A stretch of DNA of 61,742 bases from DTYU01 sp040757355 (GTDB taxonomy: Bacteria > Bacillota > Desulfotomaculia > Desulfotomaculales > Ammonificaceae): the NCBI GenBank assembly GCA_040757355.1, contig JBFLWY010000014.1, forward strand, positions 1 to 61,742. Reading direction: 5' to 3'. Position numbers and translations under genes: made by a program. The notes beneath the pieces were generated by a model. That model had not been told where the DNA came from, did no database searches, and saw only the letters and a list, made by a program, of their open reading frames with translations. Below, in pieces: positions 23,787 to 32,463 of the stretch. Position 1 is the first letter of the stretch. Every line of letters begins with the position of its first letter.

Positions 23787-25721
23787 TTACGGGTCCATAT
23801 TTTCATCCCCGGCCTGCCTGCCGCGCTGCGGCGCAGGCAGGTGGCGACGATTAATCGTCGCAAACACTCCTTCGTGGAAATAATTATACACCGCCTCAGC
23901 AGCCCGCCGGTTCATTCCCGGGACGCAGGAGAGATCCTCTATTCCGGCTGTCTTGAGCGCATCAAGCGAGGGATACGCCCGTAAAAGTGCCCGGCGGCGA
24001 ACCGGTCCGATCCCTTCGATTTCATCCAAAACCGACTTGAGGCCGGCAGCCCGCCGCTTGCGGTGGAAAGTCACCGCAAACCGGTGCGCCTCGTCCCTGA
24101 CCCTCTGCAAAAGCCTCAAGGCGCTGCTGTCCGCCGGAATTATTATCGGACTCCTGTTGCCCGGCCGGTAAACCCATTCGTTTTCCTTTGCCAGCCCGAA
24201 CACCGGGATTCTTTCGAACCCAAATTCGTCCAAAACCCCCCGTGCTGCAGCAGCCTGTCCCGCGCCACCGTCAACCAGCACCAAGTCGGGAAGCGGAAGA
24301 AACTTCGCCGAACGCGGCGAGATTTGGTTTTCAACGATTCCACGTTCTTCTTCCCTGGCCCGCGCAAACCTTCGCCGGAGAGTCTCCCGCAAGGCGGCAT
24401 AGTCGTCAGGTTTCCCCGCAGGATTAACGGCAAAACGCCGGTAACCGCTACGGTAGGGTTTTCCTTGCTTGAAGACAACCATTGCCGCAACCGGGGCCGT
24501 CCCTTGCAGGCAAGAAGCATCGTACCCCTCTATCCGTTGAGGCGGAGATTCCAGTCCGAGCAAGCCGGCCAGCACTGCAACCGCATCTTCCTTCACCGCC
24601 ACCGCTTCTTCCGCGTCCTCGAGCGCAAGGACGGCGTTCTTTAAAGCCAGGCTGATTAGTTCCTTTTTTCTGCCATGGCGTGGAACGGTAAGAGACACCT
24701 TCCTCCCGGCTCTTTCCTGGAGGTATGCCCTCAGGGACGCTGCGTCCTCTTCCTCAAGCTCCACCGGGAGGATTAGTTCCCGCGGGACCGATGCGGCAAC
24801 GCCGCTATAGTACTGTTTAAGGAAGCCGGCCAGTATTACCGCGTCGGCCGTGCCCGCCGTGCCCGCCAGTGAAAATCCCGCCTCGCCGATCAGTATGCCT
24901 TCACGGATCTGGAGGACGGCCGCAGCAGCGCTATCGCCCCTGCATACGAGGGCCACAACGTCCTGGTTCTCTTCACTGCCGAGCACCACCCGCTGCCTCG
25001 CCAGGATGGTTTCAATCGCCCGGAGGCGGTCACGGAGCACCGCTGCTTTCTCAAACTCCAACTTCGCTGCCGCCGCCTCCATTTCCTCCCGGAGGCGGCG
25101 CGCCACTGCCTTGTATCGCCCTTCAAGGAACAGGCAAAGCGCCTCTACTACCTGCCGGTATGTTTTTGGGTCGACCTGACCGGTGCAGGGCCCCGGGCAG
25201 CGCCTAATGTGATAATTCAGGCAGGTTCGGCTGCGGTTGGGTTCTGTTCCCTTGCAGGAGCGGTACGGAAAAACGGTACGCAAGAACCGGAGCGTTTCGT
25301 AAACAGCTCCCGCACGGGTATACGGTCCGAAGTAGCGCGCGCCGTCCCGCGACCGCCGCCGGGAGAAGAGCACGCGCGGGTACTCTTCCTGCACCGTCAC
25401 CTTTATGTAGGGGTAACTTTTATCGTCTTTGAGCACTACGTTGTAACGCGGGCGGTATTTCTTGATCAGATTCGCTTCCAGAATCAGGGCTTCAACGTCG
25501 TTTTCGGTCACGATAAATGAAATGTCGGCAGCCCTGCCAAGCAGTGCAGAAACCTTTCCCGGCTGACCGGACTGAAAATAGCTCCGCACCCGTTTCCTTA
25601 GAGAGGAAGCCTTGCCTACATAGAGGACCTCCCCCGTATTATCCCGGAATAAATAAACGCCCGGCTGTTCGGGTAGTTTATTCGCCTTTTCTCCCAAGAA
25701 CGGTTCTACTATACAAACCAC
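23787..25721 (-). CDS. uvrC: Excinuclease ABC subunit C
   Basis: A 644-residue nucleotide-excision-repair nuclease. It has an N-terminal GIY-YIG domain (QPGVYLFRDNTGEVLYVGKASSLRKR), a cysteine cluster (CKGTEPNRSRTCLNYHIRRCPGPC), a UVR segment (LEFEKAAVLRDRL), an RNase H-like endonuclease domain (PDLVLVDGGAGQAAAA) and C-terminal helix-hairpin-helix repeats (LDEIEGIGPVRRRALL). It makes both incisions around UvrB-marked lesions. GTG 25721 is the first in-frame start; the ribosome site is poor. It lies 44 bases after uvrA. Confidence 0.96.
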   Translation of the reverse strand: MVCIVEPFLGEKANKLPEQPGVYLFRDNTGEVLYVGKASSLRKRVRSYFQSGQPGKVSALLGRAADISFIVTENDVEALILEANLIKKYRPRYNVVLKDDKSYPYIKVTVQEEYPRVLFSRRRSRDGARYFGPYTRAGAVYETLRFLRTVFPYRSCKGTEPNRSRTCLNYHIRRCPGPCTGQVDPKTYRQVVEALCLFLEGRYKAVARRLREEMEAAAAKLEFEKAAVLRDRLRAIETILARQRVVLGSEENQDVVALVCRGDSAAAAVLQIREGILIGEAGFSLAGTAGTADAVILAGFLKQYYSGVAASVPRELILPVELEEEDAASLRAYLQERAGRKVSLTVPRHGRKKELISLALKNAVLALEDAEEAVAVKEDAVAVLAGLLGLESPPQRIEGYDASCLQGTAPVAAMVVFKQGKPYRSGYRRFAVNPAGKPDDYAALRETLRRRFARAREEERGIVENQISPRSAKFLPLPDLVLVDGGAGQAAAARGVLDEFGFERIPVFGLAKENEWVYRPGNRSPIIIPADSSALRLLQRVRDEAHRFAVTFHRKRRAAGLKSVLDEIEGIGPVRRRALLRAYPSLDALKTAGIEDLSCVPGMNRRAAEAVYNYFHEGVFATINRRHLPAPQRGRQAGDENMDP

Positions 25722-25765
25722 CCACCGTTTTTGATGCCTGACGCAACTTTGAACCTCGAACTATT

Positions 25766-28603
25766 TTACCGCCCGGCCGCCAGCCGCCCCTGCTCAGTTG
25801 CCAGGGCTCTGCGTACATATTGACCGGTATATGAACGTGCCACTTGTGCCACTTCCTCCGGCGACCCTGCGGCGACAATGGTCCCACCACGCGCCCCGCC
25901 TTCGGGGCCAAGGTCAATTATATGATCGGCCGTTTTGATCACTTCAAGGTTGTGTTCAATAACCACAACCGTATTCCCGGCGTCCACCAGCCGGTGCAGG
26001 ACATCGAGCAACCTGGCGACGTCAGCAAAATGCAGGCCGGTAGTCGGCTCATCCAGGATGTAGAGAGTACGTCCTGTAGCCCTTCGCGAAAGCTCGGTTG
26101 CGAGTTTTACCCGCTGGGCCTCACCGCCGGAAAGAGTGGTCGCAGGCTGCCCCAGCCTTATATAACCAAGGCCTACGTCGTACAAGGTTTTCAAGCGCCG
26201 GTATATCTTCGGGAAAGCCTCGAAAAACGTCAGGGCCTCGTCCACCGTCAGGTCCAGAACATCGGCGATACTCTTCCCGCGGTATTTAACCTCTACCGTC
26301 TCCCGGTTGTACCGCCGGCCCTTGCAAACCTCGCAGGGAATGTATACGTCCGGAAGGAAATGCATCTCGATTTTAACAATCCCGTCGCCGCGGCAAGCTT
26401 CGCACCTCCCGCCGGAAATGTTGAAACTGAACCGTCCGGGCTTGTATCCCCGGACACGCGCCTCCGGCAGGAGGGCAAAGAGCTCCCGTATATCCGTAAA
26501 AACGCCGGTGTAAGTCGCGGGGTTGGAGCGCGGCGTCCGCCCGATGGGCGACTGATCTACATTAATGACCTTGTCAATATGCTCCAAGCCTTCCAACCGG
26601 GAGTGCTCTCCGGGGAGTTCCCTTGACCCGTGTAGTCTCTTGGCAAGCGCCCGGTAGAGAATATCGTTTACCAGTGTACTTTTGCCAGAACCCGAAACCC
26701 CTGTAACACAGGTAAAAAGGCCGATGGGAAAGATAACATCGATCTCCTTCAGGTTATGGGCACACGCGCCAACCACCTTCAAGCAACGGCCGTCCGGCCT
26801 CCGCCGCGGGCGCTGCGGAATAGACTTCCTCCCGCTCAAGTACATCCCCGTCAAAGAGGTCGGGTGCCGCACAATTTCCACCGGGGTTCCCTCCGCTACC
26901 ACCGTGCCCCCGTGTGCGCCTGCACCCGGACCGATATCGACGATGTGGTCGGCACTTAATATCGTATCGGCGTCGTGCTCCACGACGATCACGGTATTGC
27001 CCAGATCACGCAGGCGCTTCAACATGGCCAGCAGCCGGCCCTGGTCCCGGGGGTGAAGGCCGATACTCGGCTCATCGAGAATGTATATGACCCCCATCAG
27101 CCCCGACCCGATCTGCGTGGCCAGCCGGATGCGCTGGGCCTCCCCTCCGGAAAGTGTGTTAGCCGCCCTATCGAGGGTAAGGTAGTCCAGGCCTACGTTT
27201 AGAAGAAAACCGAGACGCGCTTTGATCTCCTTCAACACCTGTTTCGCAATGAGTTGCTCCCGCGGGCCCAGTTCCAGTTCTTCAAAAAACCGAAAGGCGT
27301 CCGCCACGGAAAGTGCCGTCACCTGGTGAATGGCGCGCCCCCCGACTTTTACGGCCAGGGCCTCCGGCCGCAGCCTCGCCCCCTCACAGGCCTTGCACGG
27401 CCGCGGTCGCATCATACGCTCTATTTCACCTTTAACGTAATCGGAAGTTGTTTCACGGTAGCGACGGGTGAGATAAGGTACCACGCCCTCAAAAGGAGCC
27501 GTATACTCCCGCCGCCGCCCGCTAAGGTCACGGTAAACGAAGCGCACCCGCTCGCCGCCGGTACCATAGAGAACTGCTTTCTGATGTTCCGGCGCCAACC
27601 GTCCGAAAGGTATCGCGGTGGAAAAGCCGTAATGCGCCGCGAGTCCCTCCAGCAGATAAAACTGGCCGCTGTAGTAAGACCACCCGGCAACCGCCCCCTC
27701 TTCCAGGCTCCTCAGCGGGTCGGTAACCAGTTCCGGGTCCACCTCAAGATGCGCCCCCAAACCGGTGCAGGCAGGACAGGCTCCGTAGGGGCTGTTAAAG
27801 GAAAAGAGCCGTGGCGAAAGCTCGGGAAGGTTGACCCCGCATTCCGGACAGGAAAACCTGCTGCTGAAAACCAACTCTTCCCCGTCAACCACCGCGGCCA
27901 AAGCAACCCCGTCCGCGAGCTTCAAAGTGGTTTCGAGCGAATCAGCCATGCGGGAAGCTGCTTCCGGCCCTATCATCAGCCGGTCGACCACAATGTCAAT
28001 ACTATGCTTTTTATTCTTGTCAAGTGTTATTTCCTCTTCACCCAACTCATGGACGACCCCGTTCACCCGCACTCTTATAAATCCCTGCCGCCTTGCGTCT
28101 TCAAAAACCCTCGCGTGCTCGCCCTTCTTCCCCCGCACCACGGGGGCTAAGATGTAAACCTTCGTACCCTCAGGGAGTGCCAGCAGCCGGTCGACCATCT
28201 GAGAAACCGCCTGCTGCTGAATGGGCAGACCGCATTGCGGGCAGTGGGGCTTCCCGATACGGGCAAAAAGCAGCCTAAGGTGGTCGTAGATTTCCGTCAC
28301 CGTCCCCACGGTGGAACGAGGGTTGTGGCTTGCCGATTTCTGATCGATTGATATCGCCGGCGAAAGACCTTCAATACCGTCTACGTCGGGCTTATCCATC
28401 TGCCCCAGAAACTGTCTGGCGTAAGCAGACAATGATTCCACGTAGCGCCGCTGGCCCTCTGCGTAAATGGTATCGAAAGCGAGTGAAGATTTTCCCGACC
28501 CGGAAAGCCCTGTGATAACTGTAAGCTTATTACGGGGAATACTTACTGTTATGTTTTTTAGGTTGTGCACCCTTGCGCCTCTTATAACAATCGCTTCCTG
28601 CAT
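25766..28603 (-). CDS. uvrA: Excinuclease ABC subunit A
   Basis: A 945-residue damage-recognition ATPase with two ABC modules. The first has GLSGSGKSSLAFDTIYAEG and the second GVSGSGKSTLVNDILYRAL. Zinc modules are CPECGVNLPELSPRLFSFNS..CPAC and CEACRGDGIVKIEMHFLPDV..CEVC; LSGGEAQR signatures occur twice. I chose ATG 28603 (MQEAIVIRGARVHNL) because it matches the conserved UvrA N-terminus and has GGTGAG just upstream; the open frame extends to 28666. Middle gene of uvrB-uvrA-uvrC. Confidence 0.97.
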   Translation of the reverse strand: MQEAIVIRGARVHNLKNITVSIPRNKLTVITGLSGSGKSSLAFDTIYAEGQRRYVESLSAYARQFLGQMDKPDVDGIEGLSPAISIDQKSASHNPRSTVGTVTEIYDHLRLLFARIGKPHCPQCGLPIQQQAVSQMVDRLLALPEGTKVYILAPVVRGKKGEHARVFEDARRQGFIRVRVNGVVHELGEEEITLDKNKKHSIDIVVDRLMIGPEAASRMADSLETTLKLADGVALAAVVDGEELVFSSRFSCPECGVNLPELSPRLFSFNSPYGACPACTGLGAHLEVDPELVTDPLRSLEEGAVAGWSYYSGQFYLLEGLAAHYGFSTAIPFGRLAPEHQKAVLYGTGGERVRFVYRDLSGRRREYTAPFEGVVPYLTRRYRETTSDYVKGEIERMMRPRPCKACEGARLRPEALAVKVGGRAIHQVTALSVADAFRFFEELELGPREQLIAKQVLKEIKARLGFLLNVGLDYLTLDRAANTLSGGEAQRIRLATQIGSGLMGVIYILDEPSIGLHPRDQGRLLAMLKRLRDLGNTVIVVEHDADTILSADHIVDIGPGAGAHGGTVVAEGTPVEIVRHPTSLTGMYLSGRKSIPQRPRRRPDGRCLKVVGACAHNLKEIDVIFPIGLFTCVTGVSGSGKSTLVNDILYRALAKRLHGSRELPGEHSRLEGLEHIDKVINVDQSPIGRTPRSNPATYTGVFTDIRELFALLPEARVRGYKPGRFSFNISGGRCEACRGDGIVKIEMHFLPDVYIPCEVCKGRRYNRETVEVKYRGKSIADVLDLTVDEALTFFEAFPKIYRRLKTLYDVGLGYIRLGQPATTLSGGEAQRVKLATELSRRATGRTLYILDEPTTGLHFADVARLLDVLHRLVDAGNTVVVIEHNLEVIKTADHIIDLGPEGGARGGTIVAAGSPEEVAQVARSYTGQYVRRALATEQGRLAAGR

Positions 28604-28749
28604 GGTTCTCACCGTTCTATGTTTAACGTTATGAAAGTTAAGACGGGATTGGAGGATCAGTACCAAGTTCTAAGTTCGAGGCTCGAAGTTTAAAGCTGCC
28701 AGGAGTCAGCACCCTGAATCAAGGCTTGCTCTCCTCGGTTATAACTTCT

Positions 28750-28845
28750 ACTTCTGACCCCGCCTTCATCCATCATCCTTCCGCCTTCATCCTTTCCTTC
28801 TCGCCCTTCATCCTTGCGCCTTCATCCTTCCGCCTTTTTCTTACG
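28750..28845. repeat. GGATGAAGGCGGAAGGATGAA-type short tandem repeats
   Basis: On the minus strand, several units of GGATGAAGG and GGCGGAAGG overlap and follow the 3' end of uvrB. Single or double units occur elsewhere (21690-21712, 55897-55915, 57907-57938), including inside the integrated element. They encode the last residues of UvrB. Confidence 0.7.
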
Positions 28846-30830
28846 CCGCCTTCCCGCACCGCCATCTCGGCACGCATCTCCAGCAAAATGTCGCGCAACT
28901 GGGCGGCGGTTTCGAATTCCAGGCGGCGGGCCGCATCCCGCATCTGTTTTTCGTAAACCGCAGCCAGGCGCTTCAACTGCTGCAGCGGCAACTCCTTCGG
29001 CCGCGCCTCGTACACTCCCGCTTCTTCCGCCACCTTCGTGGCCTCAAGCACTTCCCGGACAGGTTTCCGCACCGTCCGGGGGATGATCCCGTGCATCCGG
29101 TTGAACTCCAACTGCAACCGGCGCCGCCGTTCGGTCTCTTCGATGGCCCGCCGCATCGAGCCGGTGACTGTGTCCGCATAGAGAACAACCAAGCCGTTTA
29201 TATTTCTTGCCGCCCTGCCGGCCGTCTGGATCAGTGACCGCTCCGAACGCAGGTACCCTTCTTTATCCGCGTCAAGTATGGCTACTAAACTCACCTCGGG
29301 CAGGTCCAGCCCTTCCCGCAAGAGGTTGATTCCCACCAGGACATCGAAAACCCCGCGCCTCAGGTCGCGGATGATCGCCATCCGCTCCAGCGTATCAATG
29401 TCGGCGTGCAGGTAACGCACCTTCACCCCGGCTTCGCGGAGATAATCGGCAAGGTCTTCCGCCATCCGCTTCGTAAGCGTCGTCACCAGCACCCGCTCGC
29501 CTCCGGCAACACGGGCGCGGATTTCGCCCAGCAGGTCGTCGATCTGGCCCTTCGTGGGCCTGACCGTCACCGGCGGGTCGACAAGCCCTGTGGGCCGTAC
29601 GATCTGCTCGACCACCTGGGCGCTTTTTTCAATTTCATAAACGCCCGGCGTGGCCGAAATGAAGACAACCTGGTTGACCCGCCGGATGAACTCGTCAAAC
29701 CGGAGCGGCCGGTTATCAAACGCCGATGGAAGGCGAAAACCGTACTCCACCAGCGCCTCCTTGCGGGACCGGTCGCCCTCGTACATCCCGTGAAGCTGCG
29801 GAATCGAAACATGCGACTCGTCAATAAAAATTAAAAAATCGGGCGGAAAATAGTCCAAAAGTGTATAGGGCGGCTCTCCCGGCGCCCTGCCGGTGAGGTA
29901 GCGGGAGTAGTTCTCGATTCCCTTGCAGTACCCGACCTCACGGAGCATCTCCAGGTCAAACCGGGTCCGCGTTTCAATACGCTGGGCTTCCAGAACCTTT
30001 CCCTGCTCCAGGAACCAAGCCACCCGTTCCGCAAGCTCCGCCTCGATCTCCGCAGCAATTGTCTCTAACCGTTCCGGCGCAGTCACATAGTGCGTCGCCG
30101 GGAAAAAAGAAACGTGATAGCGTTCGCCGATAATATTCCCCGTAAGCGGGTTAAATTCGAGGATCTTCTCGACCTCGTCGCCGAAAAACTGGATCCGTAC
30201 CGCCCGCTCTGAGGCGGATGCTGGAAATACATCGACGACGTCGCCGCGCACCCGGAACTTCCCGCGCACGAAATTGATATCGTTGCGCTCGTACCGCACC
30301 TGCACCAGCTTTCGCAGCACCGTATCCCGGCTGTAGCTCTGGCCGCGCCGCAATGAGACTACCTGCGCCGAATACTCCGCCGGGTTACCCAGTCCGTAGA
30401 TACACGAGACGCTGGCCACGATTATCACGTCACGCCGTTCGAGAACCGCCGCCGTAGCCGCATGCCGCAGCTTGTCTATCTCGTCGTTAATCATGGAATC
30501 CTTCTCGATATACAGGTCGGACTGCGGCAAATAGGCTTCCGGTTGGTAGTAGTCGTAGTAACTGACAAAGTACTCTACCGCGTTCTCCGGGAAGAACTCC
30601 TTGAACTCGCTGCATAACTGCGCAGCGAGAGTCTTGTTCGGCGCCAGCACAAGGACCGGGCGCCCGGCCTTCTGGATAACGTTGGCCATAGTGAAAGTCT
30701 TTCCCGAGCCGGTTACGCCCAGCAACGTCTGCATCCGGTGGCCGTTCTCGATCCCCGTAACCAGTCTTTCGATAGCCTGGGGCTGGTCGCCCGCTGGTTC
30801 AAACTCCGCAGTTAACTTGAACGAAGACAC
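28773..30830 (-). CDS. uvrB: Excinuclease ABC subunit B
   Basis: A 685-residue helicase-like repair protein. Walker A is LLGVTGSGKTFT; the damage-probing beta-hairpin is YFVSYYDYYQPEAYLPQ; DESH and TTLTKRMAEDLADYL are later helicase motifs; a UVR motif (RLEFETAAQLRDILLEM) interacts with UvrC. I chose GTG 30830 because the -10 box at 30863-30868 would place the transcript start after the upstream TTG. The final roughly 25 residues (RKRRKDEGARMKGEKERMKAEG) are encoded by GGATGAAGG-type repeats and extend past the normal UvrB end. Confidence 0.96.
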   Translation of the reverse strand: MSSFKLTAEFEPAGDQPQAIERLVTGIENGHRMQTLLGVTGSGKTFTMANVIQKAGRPVLVLAPNKTLAAQLCSEFKEFFPENAVEYFVSYYDYYQPEAYLPQSDLYIEKDSMINDEIDKLRHAATAAVLERRDVIIVASVSCIYGLGNPAEYSAQVVSLRRGQSYSRDTVLRKLVQVRYERNDINFVRGKFRVRGDVVDVFPASASERAVRIQFFGDEVEKILEFNPLTGNIIGERYHVSFFPATHYVTAPERLETIAAEIEAELAERVAWFLEQGKVLEAQRIETRTRFDLEMLREVGYCKGIENYSRYLTGRAPGEPPYTLLDYFPPDFLIFIDESHVSIPQLHGMYEGDRSRKEALVEYGFRLPSAFDNRPLRFDEFIRRVNQVVFISATPGVYEIEKSAQVVEQIVRPTGLVDPPVTVRPTKGQIDDLLGEIRARVAGGERVLVTTLTKRMAEDLADYLREAGVKVRYLHADIDTLERMAIIRDLRRGVFDVLVGINLLREGLDLPEVSLVAILDADKEGYLRSERSLIQTAGRAARNINGLVVLYADTVTGSMRRAIEETERRRRLQLEFNRMHGIIPRTVRKPVREVLEATKVAEEAGVYEARPKELPLQQLKRLAAVYEKQMRDAARRLEFETAAQLRDILLEMRAEMAVREGGVRKRRKDEGARMKGEKERMKAEG

Positions 30831-30862
30831 CGTTTCACTCTCTTCACAAGCATTTCTCAATC

Positions 30863-30871
30863 ATTATACCA
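30863..30871 (-). promoter_or_regulatory. Extended -10 promoter for uvrB
   Basis: Minus-strand TGGTATAAT, i.e. TG-n-TATAAT, about 33 bases before the uvrB GTG. No good -35 is visible, which is acceptable for an extended -10. The same nine bases precede ctpA. Confidence 0.65.
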
Positions 30872-30872
30872 C

Positions 30873-30900
30873 AAAACAAAAAGCCCCCTTTGGGGCTCCC
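30873..30900 (-). terminator. Rho-independent terminator after mscS
   Basis: On the minus strand the stem AGCCCC..GGGGCT with loop AAAG is followed by TTTTTGTTTT. It lies 45 bases past the MscS stop and directly before the uvrB promoter, so it separates the two units. Confidence 0.8.
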
Positions 30901-30944
30901 ATATCCTTAAACCGCACGGTGAAAACCATGACCCGTCACCTTTA

Positions 30945-31994
30945 TTAATTGAAATCGGCGGACTTTGTTTCATTTAAATATACCGTCCTGATCGGGAACG
31001 GGATCACAATTCCTTCGTCGGCATACCGTTTCTGGAGACGTTTTACAAACTCGTGCTTGACCAAATACTGATCGGAAAACTCTTTTACTCTTAAGATTAC
31101 CGAAAAATTGATGCTAAAATCGGCAAAGGTGTGGTACCGGATAAACGGTTCGTAATCGGGAATGCCGCCGGGCACCTCCCTCATTACTTCTCTGGCCGTC
31201 TCCACCGTAACCCGCTCCACCTTTTCCAGGTCGCTGCCGTAATCCACACCTACCTGCACAAGCACGGACATTTCCTGCTCCGGCAGGTGGTAGTTTACGA
31301 CTATGGCGGAGGCCAGCTTCGCGTTCGGAACAATTACCATATTGTTGGGCAGCATCTTGATCGTCGTGTTGCGCCAGTTTATATCCTGGACATACCCCTC
31401 TTCTCCCGTCTCAAGTCTTACGTAGTCCCCCGGTTTAACCTGCCTCGACGCGATAATGTGGATACCTGAAAACAGGTTTGAGAGCGTATCCTGCAGCGCA
31501 AGCGCCACAGCAAGCCCGCCGACGCCGAGGGCTGTGAGAATCGGTGTAATAGATATGCCGAGACTTTGCAGAATGATGAGCATCCCGATGACAAATACCA
31601 GCAGTCTGGTGATATTGACGATTAAAGTCGTCGCGGGTAAGACGCCTTCCGCCTTCGAAGCGTAAAGATCGATGAAACCACCCGCCATTCTCATTATGAC
31701 CGCGGTTGCGGACAAGATCACAAGTACTAAAAGGATTTTCGCCAATACTTCTTCAACATTCGGGGTTAAATCGATGGTCGCAATCGCCCCGTACACCCCG
31801 GCAAGAAAACCCCAGAAAACGACTATGTGTCGGAAAGAATTGATGATAACCTCGTCACCCTGCCACTTGGTCTTGCGCACCACCCTGGCAATCCCGGCAA
31901 CAACGACTTTTTCGACAATTATGCCGAGCAGAATTCCACCCGCTACAAAGGATAGTGGAATGAACACCCGGGACGCTAACAGATCAATAGACAT
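30945..31994 (-). CDS. MscS family small-conductance mechanosensitive channel
   Basis: A 349-residue membrane protein. About four hydrophobic helices at the N-terminus precede the pore helix and the MscS beta domain (ALGVGGLAVALALQDTLSNLFSGIHIIASRQVKPGDYVRL; NTTIKMLPNNMVIVPNAKLASAIVVNY). The C-terminal alpha/beta domain ends with the FVKRLQKRYADEGIVIPFPIRT motif. It opens on hypo-osmotic shock. ATG 31994. It is flanked by a terminator and may be a single-gene unit, close to the trehalose gene, another osmotic-stress function. Confidence 0.93.
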   Translation of the reverse strand: MSIDLLASRVFIPLSFVAGGILLGIIVEKVVVAGIARVVRKTKWQGDEVIINSFRHIVVFWGFLAGVYGAIATIDLTPNVEEVLAKILLVLVILSATAVIMRMAGGFIDLYASKAEGVLPATTLIVNITRLLVFVIGMLIILQSLGISITPILTALGVGGLAVALALQDTLSNLFSGIHIIASRQVKPGDYVRLETGEEGYVQDINWRNTTIKMLPNNMVIVPNAKLASAIVVNYHLPEQEMSVLVQVGVDYGSDLEKVERVTVETAREVMREVPGGIPDYEPFIRYHTFADFSINFSVILRVKEFSDQYLVKHEFVKRLQKRYADEGIVIPFPIRTVYLNETKSADFN

Positions 31995-32122
31995 GAAAAC
32001 CTCCTCGAGAATAAACGTTCAACGTTAGGCTGAAAATGATGGACCTTTAGGGGCCGTTCAACGTTCAACGTTAATAAAAAGACCAAAGCATAAGCAATTG
32101 AACCATTTTCATTCCCGGTGGC

Positions 32123-32202
32123 GACCAACACTCAATCCACCATTTATAATTGAGCCATGGTGCCTAACTATCAGTGTATCAGACGCCTTCTGAGTGCTGG
32201 TC
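32123..32202. repeat. Inverted-repeat element (MITE-like), 80 bp
   Basis: Bounded by GACCAACACTCA / TGAGTGCTGGTC (one mismatch). The ends match the 98-bp family but the interior is different and shorter. The following TCATGAACGACT also follows the partial copy near 39190. Confidence 0.7.
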
Positions 32203-32369
32203 ATGAACGACTTCTCTGTAGTTAAGTCTACTTGCTTCTACCATACCACATTCTCGCAGTCTTTTATGAGGTGTGCGAACCATAACTTGTCCAAAATGTA
32301 AGTCCCGCGTCTTTACCACACGTAAGTTTTAGCAGAAAGACCGGAGGTCGTTTGACGGGTAGGCCGTCA

Positions 32370-32388
32370 ATGCAGGCTGAGTAGTCAC
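32370..32388. repeat. ATGCAGGCTGAGTAGTYAC repeat, copy 2
   Basis: A second copy of the 19-base sequence seen at 10317-10335. Confidence 0.6.
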
Positions 32389-32463
32389 TTTTATGTTTTT
32401 TCCACCTCTGCCCTGATATTTAGTACTTCCACATGTCAGGTGATGTGTTGCAGCGGTTTTTGG

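Larger units (their letters stand above)
31995..32463. other. Intergenic region with repeats
   Basis: About 470 bases without a gene. It contains GTTCAACGTT repeats (32007-32070), an inverted-repeat element at 32123-32202 and the ATGCAGGCTGAGTAGTCAC repeat at 32370-32388. I see no RNA or riboswitch fold that I can name. Confidence 0.6.

Noticed and set aside
27254..28150. Plus-strand 298-codon frame
   Set aside because: Shadow of uvrA; its translation is low-complexity antisense of conserved UvrA motifs.
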